From: JAHHLP01 sp041609895
Lineage (GTDB): Bacteria > Bacteroidota > Rhodothermia > Rhodothermales > JABDKH01
DNA length: 33,312 bases
Assembly: GCA_041609895.1 (NCBI GenBank)
Contig: JBFIPX010000013.1
Location: forward strand, 1 to 33,312
Reading direction: 5' to 3'
The translations under genes were made by a program, and so were the position numbers. Under the pieces are notes generated by a model that was not told the DNA's origin, searched no databases, and saw only the letters and a list, made by a program, of their open reading frames with translations. Below, piece after piece: positions 6,812 to 14,659 of this stretch; the stretch's first letter is position 1, and every line of letters starts with the position of its first letter.

Positions 6812-8662
6812 ATGGGCATTATGTCGGATCGCGCAACACATGCGTCCGCTAAAGGCAGCCGTTCGAACAATCTCCGAATCGGTCTGATCAGCGGATTGAT
6901 CATCACGCTCTTCACGGCGGGGATGATGGCGGGCGACGCAATGAATATCGTAGCCCAGTCGCTCGGTTTCAGAATGCCCACGACGGTAGCGGTTGCCGTA
7001 CCCGAATCGCCTGCGAAAAGGATCGATCCGGCCGCTCCCGGAATCCTGCCAACAGAACTGGAGATTCATCCGGATCATCTTCACGCAGCCTATCTCTCCC
7101 CGTCCGGTCCGGAATCGCTCGTGCCGCTCGACGTAGCGGAAGCCTTCGACGCGCTCGCCGAGATGTATCGACGACGCCAGGCAGTGGACGACAACTTCAC
7201 GGTGCGCGCCTACAACATTGACACCGGAGAGGTCCTCGGGGTTTACGCGCTCGATTCGGAGCGGAAGTCGTTTGAGGAGACCGGGAAGTCCAGTTGGCGT
7301 CAGATCGATCGGAAGCGGCGTTCGCTGACGCGGGACGTCGTTGAGTCATTGGTTGAATCCGGCGTTTCAAGAGAGTCAATTTCCGTGCGATGGGGACGCA
7401 AGAATCAAATTCTCGAAGCTCGGGAGCGCGAAAACCGCTACATCGAATACGAAGTGCAGCTGGCTCGGTACTACGGCCTGTCGCTGCTCGCCACCGAGAT
7501 CGGCACCGTCGAAACATTCAATAACGACCGTCTCGTGTCGCGCGTTGGTGCTCGAAGCCGTTATCAGATGATGCCTGCCATGCTCCGAGCACGTTCCATT
7601 CATCACTACCGCCTCCGGACTCGCGGTGGCGCGGAGATACGGGTCAATGAAGAGTGGAATCCAATGCTGACGATGGAATCCGCCTTCATCGTTGCGAGAG
7701 CCTACGCGAACGCGGTAGGACATGAAATCCCAGGCATCTCCGCATATCACACCGGCCCCTACAACATCTTCAAGCTTTACCGGGAGTTCTTGACGGCCGA
7801 AGGTGAGAACTTCGATGCCCGCACAAACGTGGTCGCCGGCTACCTGTGGGGCCTCACGCACGGGTACGAAGCCATAAGCTCGCGGTCCACGTTCAAAACC
7901 TATTCGCGCGGATACCTTCCGTCGCTATACGGCGCACTTCGAGCGACCGAGTCGATACCCATCGATACAACGCAGACGATGCTCGCGGAGCTAGTCTCAC
8001 TCAAGGAAGGCGAGTCAATGTTTCTCAGTCAACTGCTCGAAAAACTGGACGGCGCAGACGAGAGACTGTTGTGGAGAGTGCCCGAAGAGCTTTCCCTCTA
8101 CGACCGTTTCCGGGAAATGAATCCGCACTTTGACATTCCGCCTGGACCGAAGAACGGAAGCGTCCCGGAGTCCGGCGATGTATATCTCGTCTCGTCGGCG
8201 GCTGAGGGTGGTGAGCGGGTTCGCTTCTTCCTTCCGTTGGGAGCAGTAGCCGAGCTGAGACATCGCGACGTGGTTCAGATTGACTTCGACTCGGCGGTCA
8301 CTTTCGATCACGATACGTTCGAACCTCCTTCCGAACCGATCACGGTATGGGACCGGCTTTACGCCGACCTGGTGGAGGATGTCCGCCGGTTTGGGTTTAC
8401 CTATGAGAATCGCGCGCGACTAAAGCAGATCGTAGACAAGATTGAGGCTCTGAAAGACCAGAATCTCACAAGATACCGACACGCCCTTTACGAGGTAGCC
8501 CGGCTCCACGAGCGTGTTTGGGCTTCGAACCATTTTGACAGGCTCGCCAAGGTCGTACCGGCTGCCCGAGGCCGGCAGCGCCTGCCCGTGCAACCCCTCG
8601 ACCTGCTTGCGGGAACGACATCCTCCCGCTCTGGTAGCGAGTCGATCTCCTCTACCAACTGA
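6812..8662 (+). CDS. Envelope protein with divergent SLT-like domain
   Basis: 616 residues. A basic N-terminus is followed by a TM anchor (about 22-40), so most of the protein should be periplasmic. The middle resembles a lytic transglycosylase (SLT) fold: a candidate catalytic Glu234 in 'TVETFN', then 'SRVGARSRYQMMPAM' (243-257), a conserved 'N..LT.ESAFIVAR' helix, and 'AYHTGPYNIF' (311-320), matching the ES.FN, G..QMMP and AYN.GP blocks of SLT enzymes. The region before (about 100-210) and the C-terminal 250 residues match nothing I know. Possible peptidoglycan cleavage is inference. It lies 15 nt upstream of an SxtJ-like membrane gene. An alternative start is ATG 6821. Confidence 0.6.
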   Translation: MGIMSDRATHASAKGSRSNNLRIGLISGLIITLFTAGMMAGDAMNIVAQSLGFRMPTTVAVAVPESPAKRIDPAAPGILPTELEIHPDHLHAAYLSPSGPESLVPLDVAEAFDALAEMYRRRQAVDDNFTVRAYNIDTGEVLGVYALDSERKSFEETGKSSWRQIDRKRRSLTRDVVESLVESGVSRESISVRWGRKNQILEARERENRYIEYEVQLARYYGLSLLATEIGTVETFNNDRLVSRVGARSRYQMMPAMLRARSIHHYRLRTRGGAEIRVNEEWNPMLTMESAFIVARAYANAVGHEIPGISAYHTGPYNIFKLYREFLTAEGENFDARTNVVAGYLWGLTHGYEAISSRSTFKTYSRGYLPSLYGALRATESIPIDTTQTMLAELVSLKEGESMFLSQLLEKLDGADERLLWRVPEELSLYDRFREMNPHFDIPPGPKNGSVPESGDVYLVSSAAEGGERVRFFLPLGAVAELRHRDVVQIDFDSAVTFDHDTFEPPSEPITVWDRLYADLVEDVRRFGFTYENRARLKQIVDKIEALKDQNLTRYRHALYEVARLHERVWASNHFDRLAKVVPAARGRQRLPVQPLDLLAGTTSSRSGSESISSTN

Positions 8663-8677
8663 CCCGCCGCCCGCCGC

Positions 8678-9115
8678 ATGCTCGACGTCCTTCGAGCGGA
8701 ATTTGCCGAGATCAGCAGCGACAGGAAAAGCCTGCGCAGCTTTGGACTCGTAATGGGTGGCGTTCTTCTCGTCGTCGTTCTCATCGTGACGTGGAAATCC
8801 GGGTGGTCCCTCACGACCGCAGTATGGGTGATCACGGCTGCGAGTGTGTTGTTTATTGCAACAGCGCTCGCCGCGCCTCAGTTACTCCGAACAATCCATC
8901 GCCTCTGGATGATGTTCGCTACGATCCTGGGATACGTGATGACACGCGTGATCCTGGCCCTGGTCTTCTTTGCCATTATTACTCCGATCGGCTTGGTGCT
9001 CCGTGCAGTCGGAAAGGATCCACTTTCGAAGGAGCCCGATTCAACACTTAAGTCATACTGGATCGACAAGCATTACCGAACCAGAGACCGCGAGCGTCTC
9101 ACGAAGTATTACTAG
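8678..9115 (+). CDS. SxtJ-family membrane protein
   Basis: 145 residues. A soluble N-terminal helix with 'ISSDRKSLRSFGLVMG' leads into about three TM segments (about 24-42, 46-66, 80-106). The cytoplasmic C-terminal tail contains 'LKSYWIDKHYRTRD', resembling the 'SYWI' tail typical of SxtJ-like proteins. The family is small and widespread, often near exopolysaccharide or envelope genes, and its biochemical role is not established. It follows the SLT-like gene by 15 nt, so the two are probably co-transcribed. Its TAG stop shares CTAG with the dnaG stop on the other strand. Confidence 0.65.
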   Translation: MLDVLRAEFAEISSDRKSLRSFGLVMGGVLLVVVLIVTWKSGWSLTTAVWVITAASVLFIATALAAPQLLRTIHRLWMMFATILGYVMTRVILALVFFAIITPIGLVLRAVGKDPLSKEPDSTLKSYWIDKHYRTRDRERLTKYY

Positions 9116-11016
9116 GTTCCGGCTTCGTGACGCTCTCCCGCGCCAGCAAGAAACTCGCGCTTCTCTATCGACTGCCGCAGCTGCATCAACTGCATCAGCT
9201 CCTTCTGCAGGGAGCGAACATCCTCTCCCCTCTGAGACACATCGTAGATGTGCCTTCTATGCGCTTCGATGACGTCGTCAATTCGGTCCAGCTTCAAGAG
9301 CACCATGGCACTCGACGCAGTCTCGAACGCGTCCTGGTTCAGCTGCGGCACGTTGATATTCTGACGCTTCTGCCAGTTCTCAGAGATCTCGACCGAGTCG
9401 ACAAGCACGTCTGCAGCGAGCTGTTGCACCTCGGTCCCGAAGGAACCATCGACGATGGCATCGCGATCAACATGCTCGGCTTCATACATCTGCATCAGTG
9501 CAGAGGCGATCTCACGACTCGGACCATCGGTGAACTCGTTCAGTGCCATTCGCCCGAGAATGAACTCGATTAGCGGCTCCCCCCCCTCGAGCATCAGGCG
9601 TAGCAAAGTCTTCTCCTCCGGCAGCACCCGGGATGCCGATCGATCGACGGGCAGGTTCGGCAGGGTCGCTGAGACTGCAGACCGCGGAGTTGTCGAGGTT
9701 CGCCGGCGCTTGCGCCCCTTCGACTTGAGCCTTTCAAGGACCTCAAACAGCCGGGTCTCCGGAAGCGACATTACATCACTTGCTCGCTTGAGGTATGACT
9801 CCTGCACAAGCGGGTCTGGAATCGCCGCAACTGAGCGAATGACGCTTCGCTGTAGCGCGGCGATAGACTCTGGGGTCTTGTCTTTCAGAACGGAAAGCCC
9901 ATAAGCATACTTGAAGGACACAAAGTCCTTCCGTTGTTCCAGAGCGTACTGCCGAAAAGCGTCGCCGCCTTCGCGTCTGGCGAAAGAGTCAGGGTCGTCA
10001 TCCTCTGGAAGCGTAACTATGTACACGGCCATGCCGCGTTGAAGCACCAGGTCGATGCCCCTCACGGCAGCATTCGCACCGGCCGAGTCGGCGTCGAAAA
10101 GCAGAACGACGCGCTTGCAGTACCTATCCAACAGTGCAATCTGATCGGCGGTGAGCGCCGTACCGGAAGACGCGACCGCATTGCCGACACCCTCCTCATG
10201 AAGTGCGATCACGTCCGTATAACCCTCGACAAGCAATACCTCCTCCGCCCGGCGAATATCCTGACGCGCCTGGTATAACCCGTAGAGAACCCTGCTCTTA
10301 TGGTAGACCTTTGTCTCGGGCGAGTTGACGTACTTGGGCTCATCATCGCGCCCGTCGAGGATGCGGGCTCCAAATCCCAGGACCTTGCCCACGTGCGACA
10401 GAATCGGAAAGATGATTCTTCCCCGAAAGCGATCGTAGTAGGAGTCTGAGTCTTTTCTCTTGATGACGAGGCCGGCCTTCGCAAGCACTTCCACCGGAAT
10501 GTGGGAAGACTCCGCGGCCTTCAGCAGTCCTTCCCACTCGCCAAGTGCGTAACCGACACCAAACTTCTTGATCGACGAGGGCTCGACGCCGCGTTCTACC
10601 AGGTATCTCCGCGCCGACTCGGCCTCAGGTGCCTCGACCAGCTGCGTGTGGAAGACTCGAGCTGCAAAACGAAGCGCGTGTAATATAGACTCCGTCTCGG
10701 AGGCCTCTTCGAAGTCCTGCTCAGCCTCCGGTAATGTAATCCCCACCCGGTCGGCCAGGATCCGGACCGCCTCCGGAAACTCGACGTTCTCTATCTGCTT
10801 GACGAACTGAAAAACATCGCCTCCCGAGGAGCACCCGAAGCACTTGAAGATCTGCATCGACGGGTTGACGTTGAACGATGGAGTCTTCTCGTTGTGAAAA
10901 GGACACAGTCCAACGAAGTTCGACCCGCGCTTCCTCAGCTGAACATAGTCGCTGACTACATCGACCACGTCAGACGCGGATCGAACCTCCTCGATCTTTT
11001 CTTCGGGAATGTGCAT
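9112..11016 (-). CDS. dnaG: DNA primase DnaG
   Basis: 634 residues, normal for bacterial DnaG, which makes RNA primers at the replication fork with DnaB helicase. The N-terminal CHC2 zinc finger is intact: Cys38, His41, Cys59, Cys62. The catalytic core has the TOPRIM motifs 'LLVEGYTDVIALH' with Glu264, and 'LLFDADSAG' with Asp308 and Asp310. The remaining about 200 residues form the C-terminal helicase-interaction region and end in a charged tail. The usual rpsU and rpoD neighbours are absent: a tiny lipoprotein gene lies 75 nt upstream on the same strand, and the downstream end meets the SxtJ gene at a shared CTAG. ATG start with a weak leader. Confidence 0.97.
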   Translation of the reverse strand: MHIPEEKIEEVRSASDVVDVVSDYVQLRKRGSNFVGLCPFHNEKTPSFNVNPSMQIFKCFGCSSGGDVFQFVKQIENVEFPEAVRILADRVGITLPEAEQDFEEASETESILHALRFAARVFHTQLVEAPEAESARRYLVERGVEPSSIKKFGVGYALGEWEGLLKAAESSHIPVEVLAKAGLVIKRKDSDSYYDRFRGRIIFPILSHVGKVLGFGARILDGRDDEPKYVNSPETKVYHKSRVLYGLYQARQDIRRAEEVLLVEGYTDVIALHEEGVGNAVASSGTALTADQIALLDRYCKRVVLLFDADSAGANAAVRGIDLVLQRGMAVYIVTLPEDDDPDSFARREGGDAFRQYALEQRKDFVSFKYAYGLSVLKDKTPESIAALQRSVIRSVAAIPDPLVQESYLKRASDVMSLPETRLFEVLERLKSKGRKRRRTSTTPRSAVSATLPNLPVDRSASRVLPEEKTLLRLMLEGGEPLIEFILGRMALNEFTDGPSREIASALMQMYEAEHVDRDAIVDGSFGTEVQQLAADVLVDSVEISENWQKRQNINVPQLNQDAFETASSAMVLLKLDRIDDVIEAHRRHIYDVSQRGEDVRSLQKELMQLMQLRQSIEKREFLAGAGERHEAGT

Positions 11017-11091
11017 CAGAAAGGCAGGAACGTGTCGGGCGCCGCGTCACTTGCGATGCTCACAAAGCACCCTCTTGGCGCCAGGCAGTGA

Positions 11092-11217
11092 TCAGCGAAC
11101 CGACAAAAGGGCGGTCCGGGCATCTTCAACGGGACCGACATCCGGCTTATTCGAACACTGGCAAGCACCCAGTCCAAGGCTCAGTACGGCTGCCATCACG
11201 AGGAGTCTTGATTTCAT
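11092..11217 (-). CDS. Small predicted lipoprotein, 41 residues
   Basis: Reading the minus strand from ATG 11217 gives 41 residues: a basic start, a hydrophobic core and a lipobox (MKSRLLVMAAVLSLGLGAC), then a short mature tail 'QCSNKPDVGPVEDARTALL'. The layout is that of a complete lipoprotein signal peptide with a mature peptide of about 23 residues and Cys19 as the lipidation site. It lies 75 nt upstream of dnaG on the same strand. There is no strong ribosome-binding site, but that is common in this window. It resembles the tiny entericidin-like lipoproteins in size, though no homology is claimed. Confidence 0.5.
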   Translation of the reverse strand: MKSRLLVMAAVLSLGLGACQCSNKPDVGPVEDARTALLSVR

Positions 11218-11434
11218 TCCAGACGGTATTGTTGGTCTTCCGTGGTTCAAGTTGCTTAAAGGGCTTCAACCAAGAAACCCTGCAATCTGCATGTCGAGGC
11301 AATTCGCACAATGCATGGAGATGGAAGGCTATGAAGTGCCCAGGTTGGAAGGGAAAATCCCTTCGTCCTCCATGTTGAGCACTGGGGCAACCTAAATCGT
11401 GGGTACGTGTGATTCAACGTGCGCTCCCCAATAT

Positions 11435-11464
11435 TTGACGCAGCCCGCAGCGACAATGTATACT
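11435..11464 (+). promoter_or_regulatory. Sigma70-like promoter for polyphosphate glucokinase
   Basis: TTGACG at 11435-11440 and TATACT at 11459-11464 are separated by 18 nt. Each is one mismatch from the TTGACA and TATAAT consensus. The -10 box ends 38 nt before TTG 11503. Confidence 0.5.
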
Positions 11465-11502
11465 GACACGCGATCAATCAAGCCCACCGTTGGAAGAAGA
11501 TA

Positions 11503-12288
11503 TTGGAGATTCTCGGCATCGACATAGGTGGTTCCGGAATGAAAGCCGCTCCGGTCGACATCACCACCGGCGAGTTTCTGTCGGAACGCAAGCGGATCTC
11601 AACACCCAGGCCTGCTACGCCAAAGAAGATGGCGGGTGTCGTTGCCCGACTTGCCAAACACTTTGAGTGGAGCGGACCGATCGGTTGTGCCTTTCCTGCT
11701 CGAGTCAAGAATGGTGTCGCGCTTACGGCCACCAACCTCGACAATTCATGCATCGGGGAGAACATTGAGGCGCGCTTTTCGGAGCAGACCGGCTTGCCCG
11801 TTTTCGTTCTCAACGACGCAGACGCGGCGGGTGTCGCAGAGATGTCTTTTGGAGCGGGAAAGGGCCGGCAGGATCTCGTACTCGTTCTGACCATCGGGAC
11901 CGGCATAGGTTCTGCACTGTTCATGCAAAGGACTCTCATTCCGAACACTGAATTCGGACACATAAACGTCAAGGGACGCAACGGAGAGCGCTACTCTTCC
12001 GACGCGACACGCCGACGCAAGGAACTTAGCTGGTCCGACTGGGCCCGCCGGTTTCAGCATTATCTCAATCGCATTGAGTTTCTAGTCGGGCCCGATCTGA
12101 TAATCCTCGGTGGTGGAATCAGCAATCCACGAAAAAGAGGCAATTACTTCAAGAAGTTGAAGACGAGGGCAGATCTTAAGACGGCCGAGCTTGGCAACCG
12201 GGCGGGAATCGTCGGAGCGGCCATGCACGCCGCTAAGTGTCTGAGGGACGCCCAGAAACCTGCCATTCCCGAGCTACCCGAGCGATAA
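11503..12288 (+). CDS. ppgK: Polyphosphate glucokinase (ROK family)
   Basis: 261 residues, typical for PpgK, which phosphorylates glucose with polyphosphate (and often ATP) as donor. Family blocks read almost unbroken: 'LGIDIGGSGMKAAPVD' (phosphate binding), 'TNLDNSCIG', 'FVLNDADAAGVAEM', 'TIGTGIGSALF', 'IPNTEFGHINV', 'LSWSDWARRFQHYL' and 'LIILGGGIS'. This set is specific for PpgK rather than ordinary ROK glucokinases, which carry a zinc motif absent here. The start is TTG 11503, preceded by GGAAG at 11492-11496. A good promoter lies at 11435-11464. The 3' end overlaps the opposing TerB-like gene by 56 nt. Confidence 0.9.
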   Translation: MEILGIDIGGSGMKAAPVDITTGEFLSERKRISTPRPATPKKMAGVVARLAKHFEWSGPIGCAFPARVKNGVALTATNLDNSCIGENIEARFSEQTGLPVFVLNDADAAGVAEMSFGAGKGRQDLVLVLTIGTGIGSALFMQRTLIPNTEFGHINVKGRNGERYSSDATRRRKELSWSDWARRFQHYLNRIEFLVGPDLIILGGGISNPRKRGNYFKKLKTRADLKTAELGNRAGIVGAAMHAAKCLRDAQKPAIPELPER

Positions 12289-12625
12289 AGTCGGCCTCGG
12301 CCGGGAAGACGAGCCCGTCCGACGACGCAATACCCGAAAGGTCTTTTATGATCTCGGCGCGTTCGTTCCTTGACAGCTCGCTGCCAAGGGTGTGAACAGC
12401 CGCGGACAGCATTGCCGATCCGGAATCACTTAGATACGTGAGGAACGCCTGATCGACGATGCGGTCCGCATCGACCGGCTCAAGATCCTGGAACCGAAGA
12501 AGCAGCATGGCTCGCACCGCCTGGCGCTCGATGTCATCGAGGACTCCATCGCCTCGATACGCGCAACTGACAAACATCAAGGCGAGATCGTGGGTGTTCG
12601 ACCAGTCTTCGTTCATCAGCTTCAT
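12233..12625 (-). CDS. TerB-like helical protein
   Basis: From ATG 12625 the product is 130 residues; a TTG at 12730 would extend it by 35 residues rich in Arg and Lys. The sequence starts 'MKLMNEDWSNTHDLALMF', continues with 'DDIERQAVRAMLLLRF' and ends with 'SGIASSDGLVFPAEADFIARVAREW'. This all-helical pattern with D-rich turns ('SSDG...AE..FI..V...W') is that of TerB/tellurite-resistance-like domains. These bind metal at acidic loops and occur in envelope-stress modules, but stand-alone members have no defined role. The final 56 nt overlap the end of ppgK in the convergent orientation. Confidence 0.6.
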   Translation of the reverse strand: MKLMNEDWSNTHDLALMFVSCAYRGDGVLDDIERQAVRAMLLLRFQDLEPVDADRIVDQAFLTYLSDSGSAMLSAAVHTLGSELSRNERAEIIKDLSGIASSDGLVFPAEADFIARVAREWQVSGRPSDT

Positions 12626-12950
12626 GCGGTTGATGGCGACATCCTGCAACCAGGCTGTCCGTGCTTCTCGCGGAAGGAATTGCCCCCTATGGACAGTCTT
12701 TTTCCGCTCGCGGGGCGCGCACAAGAACAACGGAATTCACAATCGTGAATCACAAATGTCCTCAATGGTATCCGTCCGAAAGTTGTTAAAGGCTGACAAT
12801 AATACCGTACAGAGCGCTTTTTGCCTGTTCAGCCGCAGTGTGCACCCGCTCATCGGCAGATTTATTGAACCAATGCCAGACCGGGCATCAAATTTGTTCT
12901 GTCTACTTCATACAAGCTTCATCAATCCATTTCCGGTCGCAAGCAAAGTC
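12626..12950. other. Divergent gap between TerB-like gene and small membrane ORF
   Basis: 325 nt. If the TerB-like gene starts at TTG 12730, 105 nt of this are coding. The rest is relatively AT-rich, with 'GTTGTTAAAGGC' and 'CAATAATACC' near 12780-12810, which could be promoter parts but are not convincingly spaced. A plus-strand frame stays open through the gap, but its sequence lacks features of a protein before 12951. Confidence 0.4.
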
Positions 12951-13085
12951 ATGGACTACAACGTACACGTTCGAAATCGGAGCGACGTCAGCGGCAGTAT
13001 GAGACTGTCGATGGAAGTCGTGATGGTTATCGCGGCATTCGTTGGGTTTGCTGTTGTGCTCGCACTCGCAGCAAAGATGTTCTAG
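12951..13085 (+). CDS. Small membrane peptide, 44 residues
   Basis: From ATG 12951: a polar N-terminal part 'MDYNVHVRNRSDVSGSMR' followed by one strongly hydrophobic helix, 'VVMVIAAFVGFAVVLALA', with a short 'KMF' end. A single C-terminal TM helix suggests a tail-anchored or small inner-membrane peptide. The frame is open further upstream to 12459, but that part is antisense to the TerB-like gene. There is no strong ribosome-binding site. It is supported only by the well-formed TM segment and the stop placement 66 nt before the opposing SPOR gene. Confidence 0.35.
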   Translation: MDYNVHVRNRSDVSGSMRLSMEVVMVIAAFVGFAVVLALAAKMF

Positions 13086-13151
13086 CGGCTCGACACGCGC
13101 CGCGTCTCAAGCTCCCCACCTCAGTCCCGCCACGTCAGCCTATCTTACGGT

Positions 13152-13700
13152 TCACCGAAGGACCGTAACCCGGTCGACCACGATGAATGCGCGAGGAAAG
13201 CGCGCAGACACGACCTGAAGCGCGACCTCCGCTTCCTCTCGCGTCGCGAAATTACCGACCCGCACTCGATAGTAGGGTTGAACGTACTTGAGGTATATAG
13301 GCAGAGAACCACCGGCCATCGATGTCGGCTTCTCGGCGGACTCCAATGTCTGCCACCACTCTTTCGCCCGCTCCTCCGAAGCAACGGCCCCCTCCTTGTC
13401 CAGCGACGAATGGATCTGGATCCGGAAGCCGTCCACCGTTTCATAGGTTCGCGAGCCGCTCGAGGCTGATCCCGCCATGAGCTCGGGAGGCACGTCATGG
13501 TCGATCACCTCGCCCGTCACCGGCGGCGGGTCTACGTAACTGGTCTCATCGAAATCCTCGTACTGATCGATGTTGTCTATATAGTATTCGATGTCCTTGG
13601 CGTTATCGTCTGAGGCTACGTCCCTGGAGCTCGAGCATCCGACCGAGGTCAGGGCTGCGACGCAGACCAGTACGGCGATTGACGTAGTGCGAATGAACAT
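13152..13700 (-). CDS. SPOR-domain lipoprotein
   Basis: 182 residues from ATG 13700 (an adjacent GTG at 13703 is also possible). The signal peptide ends in lipobox 'LTSVGCSSS'. An acidic linker rich in Asp, Glu and Tyr (about 28-75) is followed by a SPOR domain: 'GFRIQIHSS', 'AKEWWQTLESA', 'YYRVRVGNFATREEAEVALQ' and a closing 'AFIVVDRV' strand. SPOR domains bind septal peptidoglycan denuded of stem peptides, so a role in cell division or septal wall remodelling is likely. It is the last gene of the minus-strand group that starts with the lipid kinase, 31 nt downstream of deoC. Confidence 0.85.
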   Translation of the reverse strand: MFIRTTSIAVLVCVAALTSVGCSSSRDVASDDNAKDIEYYIDNIDQYEDFDETSYVDPPPVTGEVIDHDVPPELMAGSASSGSRTYETVDGFRIQIHSSLDKEGAVASEERAKEWWQTLESAEKPTSMAGGSLPIYLKYVQPYYRVRVGNFATREEAEVALQVVSARFPRAFIVVDRVTVLR

Positions 13701-13731
13701 CACGGTGTCCGGTGTCTGATACTTTCCTGAA

Positions 13732-14613
13732 TCAATACGTGCCTTTGCCTACAAGACCTTTCACAATCTCCACTGACGCGCTTGCTCCAATTCGCGATGC
13801 CCCATGCCGAATCATCGTTTCCGCGTCCTGCTTCGACCTGACGCCGCCGGAAGCCTTTACACCCATCGACTGGCCAACGACTCGCCGCATGAGGGCCACA
13901 TCAGCAACCGTAGCGCCACCCTTCGAGAAGCCTGTTGATGTCTTCACAAAGTCAGCCCCGGCGTTCTGCGCGAGAACGCACGCGATTACCTTTTGGTCGT
14001 CGTCCAAAAGGGCCGTCTCCAGAATGACTTTGACAAGTATGCGCGGCCCCGTTCTCGAAGCGCGCCTGGCCTCCGCCACGACGCCCGCGATGTCCTTTTC
14101 GACAAGTTCGAAACGCTCGCTTCTTAACAGGCCGATGCTCAACACCATGTCCAACTCAACCGCTCCGTCATCGATAGCGGCGCGCGCTTCGGCTTGCTTC
14201 GTTTCAGGCCGGTTCGCTCCCAGCGGAAATCCAATCACCGTGCAGACTCGCACGGAACTTCCTGACAGTAGCTCTGATGCCAGCCTCACGTGAACCGGAT
14301 TGACGCAAACCGACGCAAAGCAAAACTTACGAGCCTCATCACAGAGTTTGCGGATCTCGTCCTCGGTGGTCTCGGGCTTCAACGCTGTATGGTCGATTAG
14401 CCGGGCGAGGGGTGGGGCCAGCGCGCAGGCATCGAAGCCATTTTGCTCCGGCCGATCTGCCCGCACGCCGAAACGAGAGGCACCCGCCTCCACAATCTGA
14501 CGGAGAGCGTCCTCTGGATGCGGAATTGGTGCGACGACGGACGGCTTCGCCGCAGGCGTACTGTACCTAGCCGCGAGACGCTCAACGATCTCCTCTCTCT
14601 GCGCTGAATCCAT
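13732..14613 (-). CDS. deoC: Deoxyribose-phosphate aldolase
   Basis: 293 residues from ATG 14613; a GTG at 14667 would add 18 residues and overlap the lipid kinase by 8 nt. DeoC cleaves 2-deoxyribose-5-phosphate to glyceraldehyde-3-phosphate and acetaldehyde in deoxynucleoside catabolism. Core motifs are 'LIDHTALKPETTEDEI', 'VCTVIGFPLGA', 'ILVKVILETALL', the Schiff-base lysine in 'DFVKTSTGF', and 'VKASGGVRS'. About 70 residues precede the core, making it longer than the roughly 220-residue Bacillus type. That extension has helical, charged sequence and includes 'REEIVERLAARY'. It is probably in an operon with the upstream lipid kinase. Confidence 0.92.
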   Translation of the reverse strand: MDSAQREEIVERLAARYSTPAAKPSVVAPIPHPEDALRQIVEAGASRFGVRADRPEQNGFDACALAPPLARLIDHTALKPETTEDEIRKLCDEARKFCFASVCVNPVHVRLASELLSGSSVRVCTVIGFPLGANRPETKQAEARAAIDDGAVELDMVLSIGLLRSERFELVEKDIAGVVAEARRASRTGPRILVKVILETALLDDDQKVIACVLAQNAGADFVKTSTGFSKGGATVADVALMRRVVGQSMGVKASGGVRSKQDAETMIRHGASRIGASASVEIVKGLVGKGTY

Positions 14614-14659
14614 ATGTTCAAGATACGTTTGAGGTTCACACGGTGCATACGCAGCGCAG

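Noticed and set aside
11348..11364. 7-bp hairpin GAAGGGA-AAA-TCCCTTC as a terminator
   Set aside because: No T-run on either strand and not positioned after a gene end; left as an unexplained short inverted repeat.
11256..11477. Minus-strand frame of 73 codons upstream of the small lipoprotein
   Set aside because: No signal peptide, TM helix, ribosome-binding site or domain; residues look random.
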